From assembly GCF_900102135.1 (NCBI RefSeq), contig NZ_FMVJ01000008.1:156170-220169 (forward strand): a stretch of 64,000 nucleotides of DNA, read 5' to 3'. Both the position numbers and the translations under genes were made by a program. The DNA is from Microvirga guangxiensis. Lineage in GTDB: Bacteria > Pseudomonadota > Alphaproteobacteria > Rhizobiales > Beijerinckiaceae. Under the pieces are notes generated by a model. The model saw only the letters and a list, made by a program, of their open reading frames with translations, did no database searches and had not been told where the DNA came from. Of the stretch, positions 29,627 through 39,154 are shown piece by piece; within the stretch, counting starts at the first letter, position 1; every line of letters begins with the position of its first letter.

Positions 29627-30706
29627 ATGTCCGCCGTTTCCGTCCGCGATATCAGCGTAGCCTTCGAGACAGTCCGCGTCTTCAATGGCTTGTCTCTCGA
29701 CTTCGAGGCAGGCGAGTTCATCGTCCTGCTCGGTCCTTCGGGCTGCGGTAAATCAACCTTGCTCAATGCCATCGCCGGTCTTATGGATATTTCCGAAGGA
29801 CAGATCTGGATCGGAGGCCAGAATGTCACCTGGGAAGAGCCGAAGGACCGTGGCATCGCCATGGTGTTCCAGTCCTACGCACTCTACCCTCGTATGAGCG
29901 TGCGCGAGAACATGTCTTTCGGCCTCAAGATGGCGAAGACACCCAAGCCTGAGATCGAAAAGCGGGTCAAGCAGGCTGCGGAACTCCTGCAGATCACCCA
30001 TCTTCTCGACCGTCGCCCGGATCAATTGTCCGGCGGCCAGCGTCAGCGCGTGGCCATTGGCCGGGCGCTCGTTCGGGACGCGGCAGTCTTTCTGTTCGAC
30101 GAACCGCTCTCCAATCTCGATGCTCAGCTCAGAAACGAACTGCGTGTCGAGATCAAGCGGCTGCATGCCAGACTCGGCAAGACGACGATGATCTACGTCA
30201 CGCATGATCAGATCGAGGCCATGACCCTGGCCGACCGGATCGTGGTCATGAAGGATCAGCTCATTCAGCAGGTTGGCAGCCCATCGGAGATCTATCATCG
30301 ACCGGCCAACATGTTTGTCGCCGGTTTCGTAGGCTCCCCGCAAATGAACTTCATCAAAGGCAGGATCGAAGATACCGGCAGCGGGCCGATATTTGTGTCC
30401 GGCCAGCGCCGTCTGCCGCTCCACGGCTACACATTTACCAGCACTCCCACCTCCAACCAGGATGTCGTTCTCGGAGTGCGCCCGGAGCATCTGAGGATTG
30501 TTGAGCTTGGCGCCTGGCCTGAGTTCAGCGTCGACGTCGTCGAGCCCATGGGAGCCGACACTGTGATCTGGTGCAGGGATCGCGAGGGTTCGCTCCAGGT
30601 CCGCACCAGTGGGGACATCAGATTGTCGCCAGGCGAGCAACTCAACCTGGGGATCGATGCCGCACAGGTTTCTCTCTTCGCGGCGGACAGCGGCGAACGC
30701 CTCTAG
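29627..30706 (+). CDS. Sugar ABC transporter ATP-binding protein (MalK/UgpC type)
   Basis: 359 residues. Walker A GPSGCGKST, signature LSGGQRQRVAIGRAL, Walker B VFLFDEPLSNLD, and an H-loop in YVTHDQIEAMTLADRI are all present. The C-terminal 120 residues form the TOBE/MalK regulatory domain (VRPEHLRI). The start is 2 nt after the GtsC-like stop codon with AAAGGG upstream. MalK-type ATPases can serve more than one sugar transporter. Confidence 0.93.
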   Translation: MSAVSVRDISVAFETVRVFNGLSLDFEAGEFIVLLGPSGCGKSTLLNAIAGLMDISEGQIWIGGQNVTWEEPKDRGIAMVFQSYALYPRMSVRENMSFGLKMAKTPKPEIEKRVKQAAELLQITHLLDRRPDQLSGGQRQRVAIGRALVRDAAVFLFDEPLSNLDAQLRNELRVEIKRLHARLGKTTMIYVTHDQIEAMTLADRIVVMKDQLIQQVGSPSEIYHRPANMFVAGFVGSPQMNFIKGRIEDTGSGPIFVSGQRRLPLHGYTFTSTPTSNQDVVLGVRPEHLRIVELGAWPEFSVDVVEPMGADTVIWCRDREGSLQVRTSGDIRLSPGEQLNLGIDAAQVSLFAADSGERL

Positions 30707-30773
30707 TCACGAATGCCTTCGCGCTTGCTGGATGGCAGGCAAGCGTCCTCACCTTTCAAACCTCGGGGAATTC

Positions 30774-31541
30774 ATGAGCGTTACAGATTGCCTTTCAATT
30801 CAGCTTTACACCCTGCGCTCGATGGAGGACCTCGACCGCATCCTCGATACGGTGGCTCAGGCAGGATATCGGTATGTCGAAACCGTCGGTTCGCATCTCG
30901 ATGATGCTGGAGGCGTGCGTTCCAGGCTTGATGCGCGAGGACTGAGAGCCTCGTCCAGCCATGTCAGCTTGGCGGCTCTACGGGAAAAGCCGGATGCCGT
31001 GATCGAGTCCTGCCGGATTCTAGGTCTCACCGATCTCTACATGCCCGCCGTTCCGCCTGAACAACGCGACATGGCAGCCGATGGCTGGCGATCCCTCGGG
31101 CGGGAGCTGGGCCAAATGGCGGAGCGCTTCCAGAAGGATGGCATCCGGCTCGGATATCACAACCACCATTGGGAGATGGTCCCGAAAGATGGAGCCAAGA
31201 CAGCGCTGGAACTCATCTTCGAGGAAGCTGAGGGCAGCCCCCTCGCCTGGGAGGTCGATGTGGCATGGCTGGCACGCGGCAATGTCGACCCGGCAGCATG
31301 GATCGACCGTTACCGCAGCATGATCACGGCGGCCCACGTCAAGGACATTGCTCCTGCGGGACAGAACGAGGACCAGGATGGTTGGGCGGATGTCGGCGCT
31401 GGCGTGCTGGATTGGCGAAAACTGTGGCGCACATGCCGTGAAGCAGGCGCCAGATGGATGGTCGTAGAACACGACAAGCCTGCCGATCCTGCCGAGACAG
31501 CCCGGGCAAGCATCAACTTTCTGCGCAATATCGAAGGATGA
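30774..31541 (+). CDS. Sugar phosphate isomerase/epimerase-like TIM-barrel protein
   Basis: 255 residues of the AP-endonuclease-2/xylose-isomerase-like TIM barrel. Metal-site residues typical of the family are seen: HNHHWE (near residue 125), the DVAW Asp, HVKD near residue 185, and a C-terminal VVEHDKP Glu. The start ATG follows CTCGGGGAATTC. Placement between the transporter and an oxidoreductase suggests a catabolic isomerase, epimerase or dehydratase step for the imported sugar. The exact reaction is not assignable. Confidence 0.85.
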   Translation: MSVTDCLSIQLYTLRSMEDLDRILDTVAQAGYRYVETVGSHLDDAGGVRSRLDARGLRASSSHVSLAALREKPDAVIESCRILGLTDLYMPAVPPEQRDMAADGWRSLGRELGQMAERFQKDGIRLGYHNHHWEMVPKDGAKTALELIFEEAEGSPLAWEVDVAWLARGNVDPAAWIDRYRSMITAAHVKDIAPAGQNEDQDGWADVGAGVLDWRKLWRTCREAGARWMVVEHDKPADPAETARASINFLRNIEG

Positions 31542-31546
31542 GAATT

Positions 31547-32722
31547 ATGAAAACCCTGAATGTCGGCATCATTGGATGCGGCAACATCTCGGGCATCTAC
31601 CTCCAGAACATCCCGGCTTTTCGGGGACTGACGTTGCGCGCCTGCGCCGATATGCGGTCAGAGATCGCACAGGCCCAAGCGAGCCGCTACGGAATCGAGG
31701 CTCTCTCGGTCGACCAGTTGCTGGCTTGCGAAGACATCGATCTCGTTGTGAACCTCACAATTCCCAGCGCTCACTTCGGCGTTTCCCTCGCCGCGCTCAG
31801 TGCGGGCAAGCACGTCTTCTCCGAAAAGCCGCTTGCAGTGGATTTCGAGCAGGGCCGAAAGCTGGTCGATGAAGCAGAGGCACGCGGCCTGCTGCTGGGT
31901 TGCGCACCGGATACTTTCCTTGGGGCCGGTGGGCGCCTCGCTCGAAAGCTCGTTGACGATGGAGCAGTCGGGCGGATTCTTTCAGGTTCGGCCTTTCTCA
32001 TGTCCCACGGCATGGAGCACTGGCACCCGGATCCGGAGTTCTTCTTCAAGCCAGGCGGCGGCCCCATTCTCGATATGGCGCCGTATTATCTCAGTACTCT
32101 GGTCAACCTTGTCGGCCCCGTGAAGCGCGTGTTCTCCATGGCGAATATCGGGTTCCCCGAGCGCGTCGTCACTGCCGAGTCTCCTCGAAAAGGTCAGCGG
32201 ATCACAGTGGAGACACCCACAAGCGTCATGGCCCTTTTGGAATTCGCGTCCGGGGCTCAAGTCACTTTCTGCATGAGTTGGGATGTCTGGAAGCACGGCC
32301 ACCCGGCTATCGAACTCTATGGAACCGAAGGTTCCTTGCGCGTTCCGGATCCGAACTTCTTCGGCGGCCACGTCGAGATGACCGAGCGCGGCGGAGACTG
32401 GCAGCTAAAGGATTCAAGCGAGATGCCGCTCGGAGCTCCGAACTGGCGGTCACCTAACTGGGCGCCTGATGTGCCGTCGCGCGCCAACTATCGCGCCCTC
32501 GGCCTTGCCGATCTCGCCAGTGCCGTTCTTAACGGCACGCCTCATCGCTCGACCGGCCGGCTGGCGCTTCATGTCCTTGAGGTGATGCACAAGATCCTTG
32601 AAGGCGCTGCCGCGGGACATGCGATGCCGGTCACGACCATGTTGGAGCGTCCTGATATCCTCACTGACCAGGATGCGACTGTGCTTTGGCAGGGACCGCC
32701 TCAGACGGCGACGGCAGCCTGA
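31547..32722 (+). CDS. Gfo/Idh/MocA-family oxidoreductase
   Basis: 391 residues. The Rossmann motif GIIGCGNISGIYLQNI and the catalytic EKPLAVD segment are clear. A C-terminal alpha/beta domain includes the EHWHPDPEFFFKPGGGP stretch common to the MviM-like group. I favour ATG 31547, which has GAAGGA at a proper distance, over ATG 31538 overlapping the previous stop. It is the last gene of the rightward sugar arm and is not a close duplicate of the oxidoreductase at 22596. Confidence 0.88.
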   Translation: MKTLNVGIIGCGNISGIYLQNIPAFRGLTLRACADMRSEIAQAQASRYGIEALSVDQLLACEDIDLVVNLTIPSAHFGVSLAALSAGKHVFSEKPLAVDFEQGRKLVDEAEARGLLLGCAPDTFLGAGGRLARKLVDDGAVGRILSGSAFLMSHGMEHWHPDPEFFFKPGGGPILDMAPYYLSTLVNLVGPVKRVFSMANIGFPERVVTAESPRKGQRITVETPTSVMALLEFASGAQVTFCMSWDVWKHGHPAIELYGTEGSLRVPDPNFFGGHVEMTERGGDWQLKDSSEMPLGAPNWRSPNWAPDVPSRANYRALGLADLASAVLNGTPHRSTGRLALHVLEVMHKILEGAAAGHAMPVTTMLERPDILTDQDATVLWQGPPQTATAA

Positions 32723-32831
32723 GATACCGACGGCTCGGAAGACCGCATTCGCTCCTGCAACAGGGATTGAGGGCGGTTCTTCCAGGTTGCACATGCCACC
32801 GACAACCTTCGTCTAACTCGCTCATCTCGAA

Positions 32832-32858
32832 GCCGGAGCCGGATAACTCGGCTCCGGC
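32832..32858. terminator. Hairpin between convergent genes
   Basis: GCCGGAGCC and GGCTCCGGC form a perfect 9-bp stem with a 9-nt loop between the converging oxidoreductase and LuxR-type genes. No T-run is visible on either side. Confidence 0.55.
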
Positions 32859-32879
32859 CTCAACAGATGGGGAAGAACT

Positions 32880-33971
32880 TTATTTGTTCGATTTTGGGAA
32901 GCGGGCCAGAAGGCTGACGAGTTGGGCCTGATGATTTGTTCCGGTCTTCGCGAACATCGACTTCAAATGATAGCGAATCGTCTCAGGGCTGACCTTATGC
33001 TCGGCGGCGATCTGCTGCGTATCTGACCCTTTGAGGAGAGATGCGGCCACTCGCACTTCAGCGGTCGTCAGCCCAAAGACTTTTTGCAGAATATCCAACG
33101 CAACTGGTCTGTGTCCGCTGAGATCTCTGATCAGCAGGATTGCACGTGCGCCTTGAAAAACGTCGTTTGCTTGGCGAACGACCGGATAAGAACTCACGAT
33201 GAGTGGGATATTGTTGATCCGATTCAGGAAGATCGGCGCCGGCAAGTTGTTCCCAATTTGAGCAGTCGTCTGAGTGCTGGCGGCGATTAGTTCCTGGAGG
33301 GCCTTATTGGCCTCACGCTGCTGGGAGCGAAGCCTGGATGAGATCACTTGCAGATCTTCTCCGAGAAACTCCTCCGCCTTTCTATTCATCCGCGTGACTC
33401 GTCCAAGCCGATCGAGCAGCACAGCTCCGCAATCGAAGCGCTCGATGCCATCGATCAATCCATCGGCGAAGGCAGCGCGGCTGCTTGCTGCGAGGCGGGC
33501 CGCCCTTTGCATGTCTCGCAGATCCTGGTGAATCCTTGATGCTGCGTCGTCGGAGAACGGCTCCTTGTCGACTTTTCGGTGAATAGAGAGCGTCGTCAGC
33601 GCTCCGCCGACTTCGCTCAGAATGCTGCCGGCAAACCAACCAAGTCCCTGTGGTCGCAGGAATTCAGCAAAGAGCGGGAGGTGTTCAAGCTCATCCTTAG
33701 TGAAGATATCCTGATCCGTTACGATTTCCTTGCCCTTGCGGACCACCGGAACGCCCCGCGCTGCGCGTACATCATGCTTGTACCACTCTTCGCGAACGAA
33801 CCGCGCGCACATCTCCTCGAGGCTCTCGGATGCAACTACGCCACCGACACAGTCCGGATAAGTTGAAATAATAACTCCATCGGCAGACCAGGCAGCACTC
33901 GCCAAGTCGAGCGCTTTCGGCCAAAGCTCAGGAAGAATGGCGGCTTCGTAAAATGCTTCCGCGACAGGCAT
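32880..33971 (-). CDS. LuxR-type HTH transcriptional regulator
   Basis: 363 residues. The C-terminal 60 residues are a GerE/LuxR helix-turn-helix (GLTTAEVRVAASLLKG, QQIAAEHKVSPETIRYHLKSMFAKTGT). The N-terminal 290 residues are not a recognised acyl-homoserine-lactone domain; part (DRLGRVTRMNRKAEEFLG, near residue 190) resembles a PAS fold. No luxI-type synthase is nearby. It is divergent from the 1,497-residue beta-helix gene with 374 bp between them that hold two operator-like palindromes, so it is a candidate regulator of that gene. Confidence 0.88.
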   Translation of the reverse strand: MPVAEAFYEAAILPELWPKALDLASAAWSADGVIISTYPDCVGGVVASESLEEMCARFVREEWYKHDVRAARGVPVVRKGKEIVTDQDIFTKDELEHLPLFAEFLRPQGLGWFAGSILSEVGGALTTLSIHRKVDKEPFSDDAASRIHQDLRDMQRAARLAASSRAAFADGLIDGIERFDCGAVLLDRLGRVTRMNRKAEEFLGEDLQVISSRLRSQQREANKALQELIAASTQTTAQIGNNLPAPIFLNRINNIPLIVSSYPVVRQANDVFQGARAILLIRDLSGHRPVALDILQKVFGLTTAEVRVAASLLKGSDTQQIAAEHKVSPETIRYHLKSMFAKTGTNHQAQLVSLLARFPKSNK

Positions 33972-34120
33972 GATAAACTTTACTTTTACTAATAGTGCCG
34001 TTGACTAGAGATACCATTTTGAAAAAGATCAAACTACGTTACTTAGTTTCCTAGGTAAATTTGCCGCACTGTTTTCCCCTCCCTTTTAGGTAAGCCCTTC
34101 GTAGTGGCTCCCCCTCTTGT

Positions 34121-34174
34121 TACTCCCCATATGGGTAGGTTACCCAGCGGTAGTCACTACCCATATGGGCAGTG
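34121..34174. promoter_or_regulatory. Twin CCCATATGGG operator-like palindromes
   Basis: The core CCCATATGGG occurs at 34126-34135 and 34160-34169, 34 bp apart centre to centre. The second lies inside a 20-bp near-perfect palindrome, CACTACCCATATGGGCAGTG (34155-34174). An interlocking GGGTA-GGT-TACCC joins the first to its right flank. The pair is about 170 bp upstream of the giant beta-helix gene and in the divergent region with the LuxR-type gene. The rest of 33972-34345 shows no gene I can support. Confidence 0.6.
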
Positions 34175-34345
34175 ATCCCCCGAAATTTCCGTGCTTCCTT
34201 CCCGCCACGAACCACAAGCACCAAGCCCTTCCCGCGTGGATTCGAAGCGGCAGGGCATCTTCACGGAAGCCAGAGCACCGGCGCCCACAGGCGCGTGCCG
34301 GCACATGGAACAGGACCCGACGCGAGTTAGGTCTGGGGGGACAGA

Positions 34346-37300
34346 ATGGCGGATCAGCCCACTCTTACGGTCGATTCAGTAGCTTACGATGCAGAAGGAC
34401 AATTCTGGACAGTCACCATTGATGGCGTGACAGAGGAATTCGACAGCCCCGTACGCGTTACAGATGGCGAGGATACATACGTCCTGGTCGGCGGCGGCGC
34501 CTACGGCACCCTCACCGCTGCCCTTGCCGATGCAGTTGACGGCGACGTCATCATGGTCGCGCCCGGCACCTACACCGAGACGCTCACCGTCAACAAGGAC
34601 GTGACCATTACGAGCCTCGAGGGTGAGAAATTCGATACCGTCATCGAGGGCGGCATTCACGTCACGGCTAACGGCGTCACCATCGAGGGCCTGACCGTCC
34701 AGGGCGGCTCGTCGTTCTTCGGCGCTGGCCCGGCCGGCATCCTCGTGCAGGCCAACGGCGTGACCCTTCAGAACAACGCCCTGTATGGCGCAGCCGACAG
34801 CATCGAGACGGCAGGACGCGGCGTGCTCGTGGCGGTTGCCACGGGCGAGGACCTCGTCCTCTCGGGCAACACCATGATCGGCTGGGCCTCTGGCGCTTAC
34901 CTCAATCCCGGCGCAACTGGCGAGATTACGGGCAACACATTTACAGAAAACAACGTCGGCCTGTCGATGGACGATCCGAGCGGTCTCTCTGTCTCTGGCA
35001 ATACCTTCGACCGCAACTACATCGAGCAGATCGGTGCTGCCGTTCCGAGCACCGCTCTCGATCTGTCTGAGATCGCGGCGGACAACACCTTCGCGAACAC
35101 CCCTGCCGGCAAGCAGCAGGTCTTCATCTACGGTGACGGTGACAACGAGGCTATTACCGGTACGGCTGCGGCTGATGCAATCGACGGCGGAGATGGCATC
35201 GACACGGTAACCTACGCGGCAGGCGCAAAGATCGCTTTCGTGAGCGGCACCTGGACGGTCTCGCTTAACGGCGTCATCGATACCCTTACGGGTGTGGAGC
35301 GCGTCACCATTGGCGGCCAGACCTATCTCCTCGTGGATGAAGACGGCGAAGCCTTCGACTCGATCCAGGGTGCAATTGATCTCGCTGGCGATGGCGACAC
35401 GATCCTGATTGCGTCCGGTTACTACGAAGAGACGCTCACCGTTACCAAGGCTGTGACCATCACGAGCCTTGAAGGCAATGTCGACAGCACCACTATCAAG
35501 GGCGGCATCCATGTCCTTGAGGACGGCGTCACCATCGACGGCCTGACCATCGAGAATGGCGCAGCCTTCCCTGGTGAGACCGCGGCTGGCGTGTTCGTTC
35601 AAGCGGCCAATGTCACCATCACCAACAGCACCCTCACGGGACCCAACAATGCCGCAGGATCGCGCGGTATCGTAACGGATGCCTCCGCCACGGGGCTCGA
35701 TGTTTCCAATAACACCGTAAGCGGCTGGGCCTCGGGTGCCTACCTGAACCCCGGCGCCGCCGGATCGGTCAACGGCAACATCTTCACGGAGAACAACGTC
35801 GGTCTGTCGATGGATGATCCGAATGGTATCTCCGTCGCTGGCAACACCTTCGATGACAACTTCAAGGAACAGATCGGCGCTGCGGTTCCGGATAACGCTC
35901 TCGACCTGTCCGAAATCGTGGCGGACAACACCTTCGAGAACACTCCCGAAGGTCAGCAACAGGTCTTCATCTACGGCGATGGCGGTGACGAGACCATCAC
36001 CAATACGGCTGCGGCTGATAAGATCATGGGCGGGAGAGGCACCGACACCGTAATCTACGACGAGGATGCCAAGATCGAGTTCGTCGACGGCGCATGGACT
36101 GTCACCAGCAATGGCGTCACCGACATTCTCACAGGTGTAGAGCGCGTCATCATCAGCGGGAAGGCTTATGTCCTCGTGGATGAAAACGACGCAGAGGGCT
36201 TCACCACGATCCAAGAAGCGGTCACTGCAGCCGAGAACGGTGACACCATCCTCGTCGCAGCTGGCAACTACTCTGGATCGGTCCTCGTCGACAAGAACGT
36301 GACCATCAAGGGTGCGCAGGCAGGTATCGCCGGGTCGGCCGAGGGCCGCGGCGAGGACGAGGCTATCCTGGATGGCGGCTTCCACGTCATGGCGGATGGC
36401 GTCACCATTGATGGCTTCTCGATCCAGAACGGTTCCGCATTCCACGGCTCTGGTACGGCAGGCATCGTCGTCCAGGCCAATGGCGTGACCCTGCAGAACA
36501 ACGTTCTGAAGGATACCGACACCAATCTCCAGGACGGCACCCGCGGCGTGCTCGTGGCGATCGGAACCGGTGAGGATCTCATCCTCAAGGACAACCAGAT
36601 GGAAGGCTGGTCCACCGGTGCCTACCTGAACCCCGGCGCAGCCGGCACTGTCGAGGGCAATACCTTCAAGGGCAACTATGTCGGCCTGTCGATGGACGCC
36701 CCGAAGGGCATCACCGTCACCGGCAACACCTTCGACGGCAATGCCCTAGAGCAGATCGGCGCGCTTGTTCCAGGCGATAGCCTAGACCTGTCTGAGATCG
36801 TAGCGGGCAACACCTTCAAGGGCACCCCTGAAGGTCTGCAGCAGGTCTTCATCTACGGCGATGGTGACGATGAGACTATCGTTGGCACGGCTGCAGCTGA
36901 CAAGATCATGGGCGAAGGCGGCTTCGACACGGCGACCTACGCAGCAGGCGCAAAGATCGCGTTCGTCGCAGGCGATGAGAAGAAGAATGAGAAAAGCTAT
37001 TGGACCGTCACGCTCAACGGCGTCACCGACACCCTCACGGGCGTGGAGAGTGTCATTATTGGCGGTCAGACCTATTTCCTTGTAGATATAGGTAACGGTG
37101 AGCTCGACTCGATCCAAGACGCAGTTGATCTCGCCAGCGACGGCGACATCGTCATGGTCGGCGCAGGTCGTTACAGCGAGACTGTCACTGTCGACAAGGA
37201 CGTCACCATCCAAGGCTTTAATGCAGGTGTCGCAGGGCACGACCGCGTGAGCCTTGGCATGGGCCAGGAAACCGTCATCACGGGCGGCATCCATGTCCTC

Positions 37301-38839
37301 AAGGACGGCGTTACCCTTGACGGTCTTGGGATTGCGGCTGGCTCCATCGGCGGCGAAATTGCCGGCGTATTTGTCCAGGCCGCGAATGTGACCATCACCA
37401 ACAGCGTCCTCACGGGGGACTATGGGAGTTCTGCCCCTACCCGTGGCATCGTGACGGATGCATCCGCCAAGGGCCTTACCATCTCCGACAATGCTATGGC
37501 GGGCTGGGCCACCGGCGCATACCTCAATCCCGGCACCACCGGCACCGTGACGGGCAACGTCCTCATCGGCAACAATGTCGGCATCTCGATCGATGACCCG
37601 AACGGCCTCTCCGTTACCGGCAACGTCCTGTTCGGAAACACCTTCGAGAACATCGGCCTTGGCGTCTATGCAAATGCTGCCGATGCCGGAGCGATCATCG
37701 GCGCCAACACGATCCTGTCGGCGGCTGCTGGAGGCGCGGTCAGCATCTACGGGTTGGGATCGGGTCATACCATCCAGGGTACGGCGTATGCCGACACGTT
37801 CTACGGAAGCAAAAATGCTGATGTCTTCGTGGGCGGTGCCGGCAATGACGTGATCAATGGCGGTGATGGCGAAGACACGGCCGTATTCAGCGGAAACCGT
37901 ACTGACTACGCTGTGTCGCTGGGCCAGAACGGGAAGGTCACGATCGCCGATCTTCGCGGAAATGGCGGCACCGATATTCTTTCGGACGTCGAGTCTTTCC
38001 AGTTCAGCAATGGAAAGATCAGCCTGGACACGCTCGTTAACAACAAAGCTCCAACTGCCGTAACCCTGGATGCCAACCAAGTGGCGGAGAATGAGGGCAA
38101 CGGCATCGTCATTGGAAAGCTTTGGACGAGTGACGTAAACAAGGACGACACCCACACCTACGAACTTATCGACAACGCGGGTGGCCGCTTTGCCATCTCT
38201 AATGGCCAACTTGTCGTGTCAAACGGTTCGCTCCTCGACTACGAGCAGGCCCAGAGTCATCAGGTCGTCGTGCGTGCTACCGACATGAGCGGCGCTACCT
38301 ATGATCAGGTCCTGACCGTGTCGGTGACAGACGTTCGAGACGAAAACTTCGGTGGTTCGTCCGGCTCCGACAATGTCGTCGGCGGCTCGGGCAAAGACCG
38401 GATCTTCGGTGGAGAAGGCAACGATCTCCTGGACGGCGGAGCCGGCAAGGACGTTCTGAACGGCGGCACGGGCAATGACCGTCTCGTCGGCGGCGCAGGT
38501 CAGGACACCCTGACCGGCGGTTCGGGCAAGGACGTGTTCGTGTTCGGTCACAAAGACACGAGCGCCTCCAAGAAGTCGGCCGACTACATCACCGACTTCT
38601 CGCGCAAGCAGGGCGACAAGATCGACCTGAGTGCGATCGACGCCAATGCGACGAAGAAGGGCAACCAGGCGTTTTCCTTCATCGGCACCGGCGATTTCAC
38701 GAAGGCCGGTCAGGTCCGTTACGAGAAGGAAGGGAAGTACACCTACGTCTATCTCAACACGGACAACGACAAGGCTGCCGAAGCTGTCATCAAGCTCAAG
38801 GGCGCGATGGACATGCAGAAGAGCTGGTTCGTGCTCTAA
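34346..38839 (+). CDS. Giant secreted beta-helix/cadherin/RTX protein
   Basis: 1,497 residues. Four tandem modules begin near residues 46, 328, 609 and 911. Each starts with a TIQxAxxxAxDGDTIxVAxGxY-type strand (parallel beta-helix, pectate-lyase-like fold) and ends with a GDGDxExIxGTAAAD stretch. A cadherin-like domain (about 1233-1335) and RTX nonapeptides (from about 1345, GGxGxDxLxGGxG) follow, then a serralysin-type C-terminal domain. There is no N-terminal signal peptide and the protein ends in WFVL, so type I secretion is expected. A GGGGGG run precedes the ATG. It is probably a calcium-binding surface or matrix protein; an enzymatic role of the helix cannot be excluded. Confidence 0.88.
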   Translation: MADQPTLTVDSVAYDAEGQFWTVTIDGVTEEFDSPVRVTDGEDTYVLVGGGAYGTLTAALADAVDGDVIMVAPGTYTETLTVNKDVTITSLEGEKFDTVIEGGIHVTANGVTIEGLTVQGGSSFFGAGPAGILVQANGVTLQNNALYGAADSIETAGRGVLVAVATGEDLVLSGNTMIGWASGAYLNPGATGEITGNTFTENNVGLSMDDPSGLSVSGNTFDRNYIEQIGAAVPSTALDLSEIAADNTFANTPAGKQQVFIYGDGDNEAITGTAAADAIDGGDGIDTVTYAAGAKIAFVSGTWTVSLNGVIDTLTGVERVTIGGQTYLLVDEDGEAFDSIQGAIDLAGDGDTILIASGYYEETLTVTKAVTITSLEGNVDSTTIKGGIHVLEDGVTIDGLTIENGAAFPGETAAGVFVQAANVTITNSTLTGPNNAAGSRGIVTDASATGLDVSNNTVSGWASGAYLNPGAAGSVNGNIFTENNVGLSMDDPNGISVAGNTFDDNFKEQIGAAVPDNALDLSEIVADNTFENTPEGQQQVFIYGDGGDETITNTAAADKIMGGRGTDTVIYDEDAKIEFVDGAWTVTSNGVTDILTGVERVIISGKAYVLVDENDAEGFTTIQEAVTAAENGDTILVAAGNYSGSVLVDKNVTIKGAQAGIAGSAEGRGEDEAILDGGFHVMADGVTIDGFSIQNGSAFHGSGTAGIVVQANGVTLQNNVLKDTDTNLQDGTRGVLVAIGTGEDLILKDNQMEGWSTGAYLNPGAAGTVEGNTFKGNYVGLSMDAPKGITVTGNTFDGNALEQIGALVPGDSLDLSEIVAGNTFKGTPEGLQQVFIYGDGDDETIVGTAAADKIMGEGGFDTATYAAGAKIAFVAGDEKKNEKSYWTVTLNGVTDTLTGVESVIIGGQTYFLVDIGNGELDSIQDAVDLASDGDIVMVGAGRYSETVTVDKDVTIQGFNAGVAGHDRVSLGMGQETVITGGIHVLKDGVTLDGLGIAAGSIGGEIAGVFVQAANVTITNSVLTGDYGSSAPTRGIVTDASAKGLTISDNAMAGWATGAYLNPGTTGTVTGNVLIGNNVGISIDDPNGLSVTGNVLFGNTFENIGLGVYANAADAGAIIGANTILSAAAGGAVSIYGLGSGHTIQGTAYADTFYGSKNADVFVGGAGNDVINGGDGEDTAVFSGNRTDYAVSLGQNGKVTIADLRGNGGTDILSDVESFQFSNGKISLDTLVNNKAPTAVTLDANQVAENEGNGIVIGKLWTSDVNKDDTHTYELIDNAGGRFAISNGQLVVSNGSLLDYEQAQSHQVVVRATDMSGATYDQVLTVSVTDVRDENFGGSSGSDNVVGGSGKDRIFGGEGNDLLDGGAGKDVLNGGTGNDRLVGGAGQDTLTGGSGKDVFVFGHKDTSASKKSADYITDFSRKQGDKIDLSAIDANATKKGNQAFSFIGTGDFTKAGQVRYEKEGKYTYVYLNTDNDKAAEAVIKLKGAMDMQKSWFVL
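34481..37780 (+). repeat. Four tandem in-gene modules of about 845-905 bp
   Basis: Repeat units start at about 34481, 35327, 36170 and 37076, giving periods of 846, 843 and 906 bp. Recurring DNA blocks include versions of AACGTCGGCCTGTCGATGGA and CAGGTCTTCATCTACGG. The third unit is longer, with extra residues near the KKNEKSYW stretch. The pattern indicates internal duplication of one beta-helix module. Confidence 0.8.
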
Positions 38840-38897
38840 GCGACTGAACATACCTCTCCCGCGATGGCTAAACATCGTGGGAGATCACCCATCGAAG

Positions 38898-38926
38898 CCC
38901 CTGCTGCATCTGCGGCAGGGGTTTTT
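38898..38926 (+). terminator. Rho-independent terminator after the giant beta-helix gene
   Basis: CCCCTGC and GCAGGGG pair across a 10-nt loop and are followed by TTTTT, 58 nt after the stop codon. The rest of the 315-bp gap to the next gene has no gene I can support; the TAXI promoter is presumably in 38930-39150. Confidence 0.85.
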
Positions 38927-39154
38927 CATGCATTCAGCCATGCGCGCTCTCAATATCGGACCAGCAGAAAGCTTCTCCTCGTATGGGGAGCTCGATCCGC
39001 CTCTGCCGATACCACTAAGGAACCTCGCCCGTGCCGCTAGGAGAGGAACTTATCCATAATCTTGCTCAAGTCCCGCATAGACGACGCCAAGATATTGGCT
39101 AGACTGCGATGGAACCGTGTTGCAACGGTTTTGCCTTCATGAGGGAAAACAACG

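Noticed and set aside
34117..34422. A 101-residue frame upstream of the giant beta-helix gene
   Set aside because: It overlaps the start of that gene, covers the operator-like palindromes, and has no motif.
34481..37780. Regular repeats considered as a CRISPR-like or satellite array
   Set aside because: The repeat period is about 850 bp, in frame and protein-coding; there are no short identical repeats with unique spacers.
34376..38209. Long minus-strand frames (689 and 475 residues) opposite the beta-helix gene
   Set aside because: They mirror the repeated coding strand and read as low-complexity Val/Asp/Ala-rich text without motifs.
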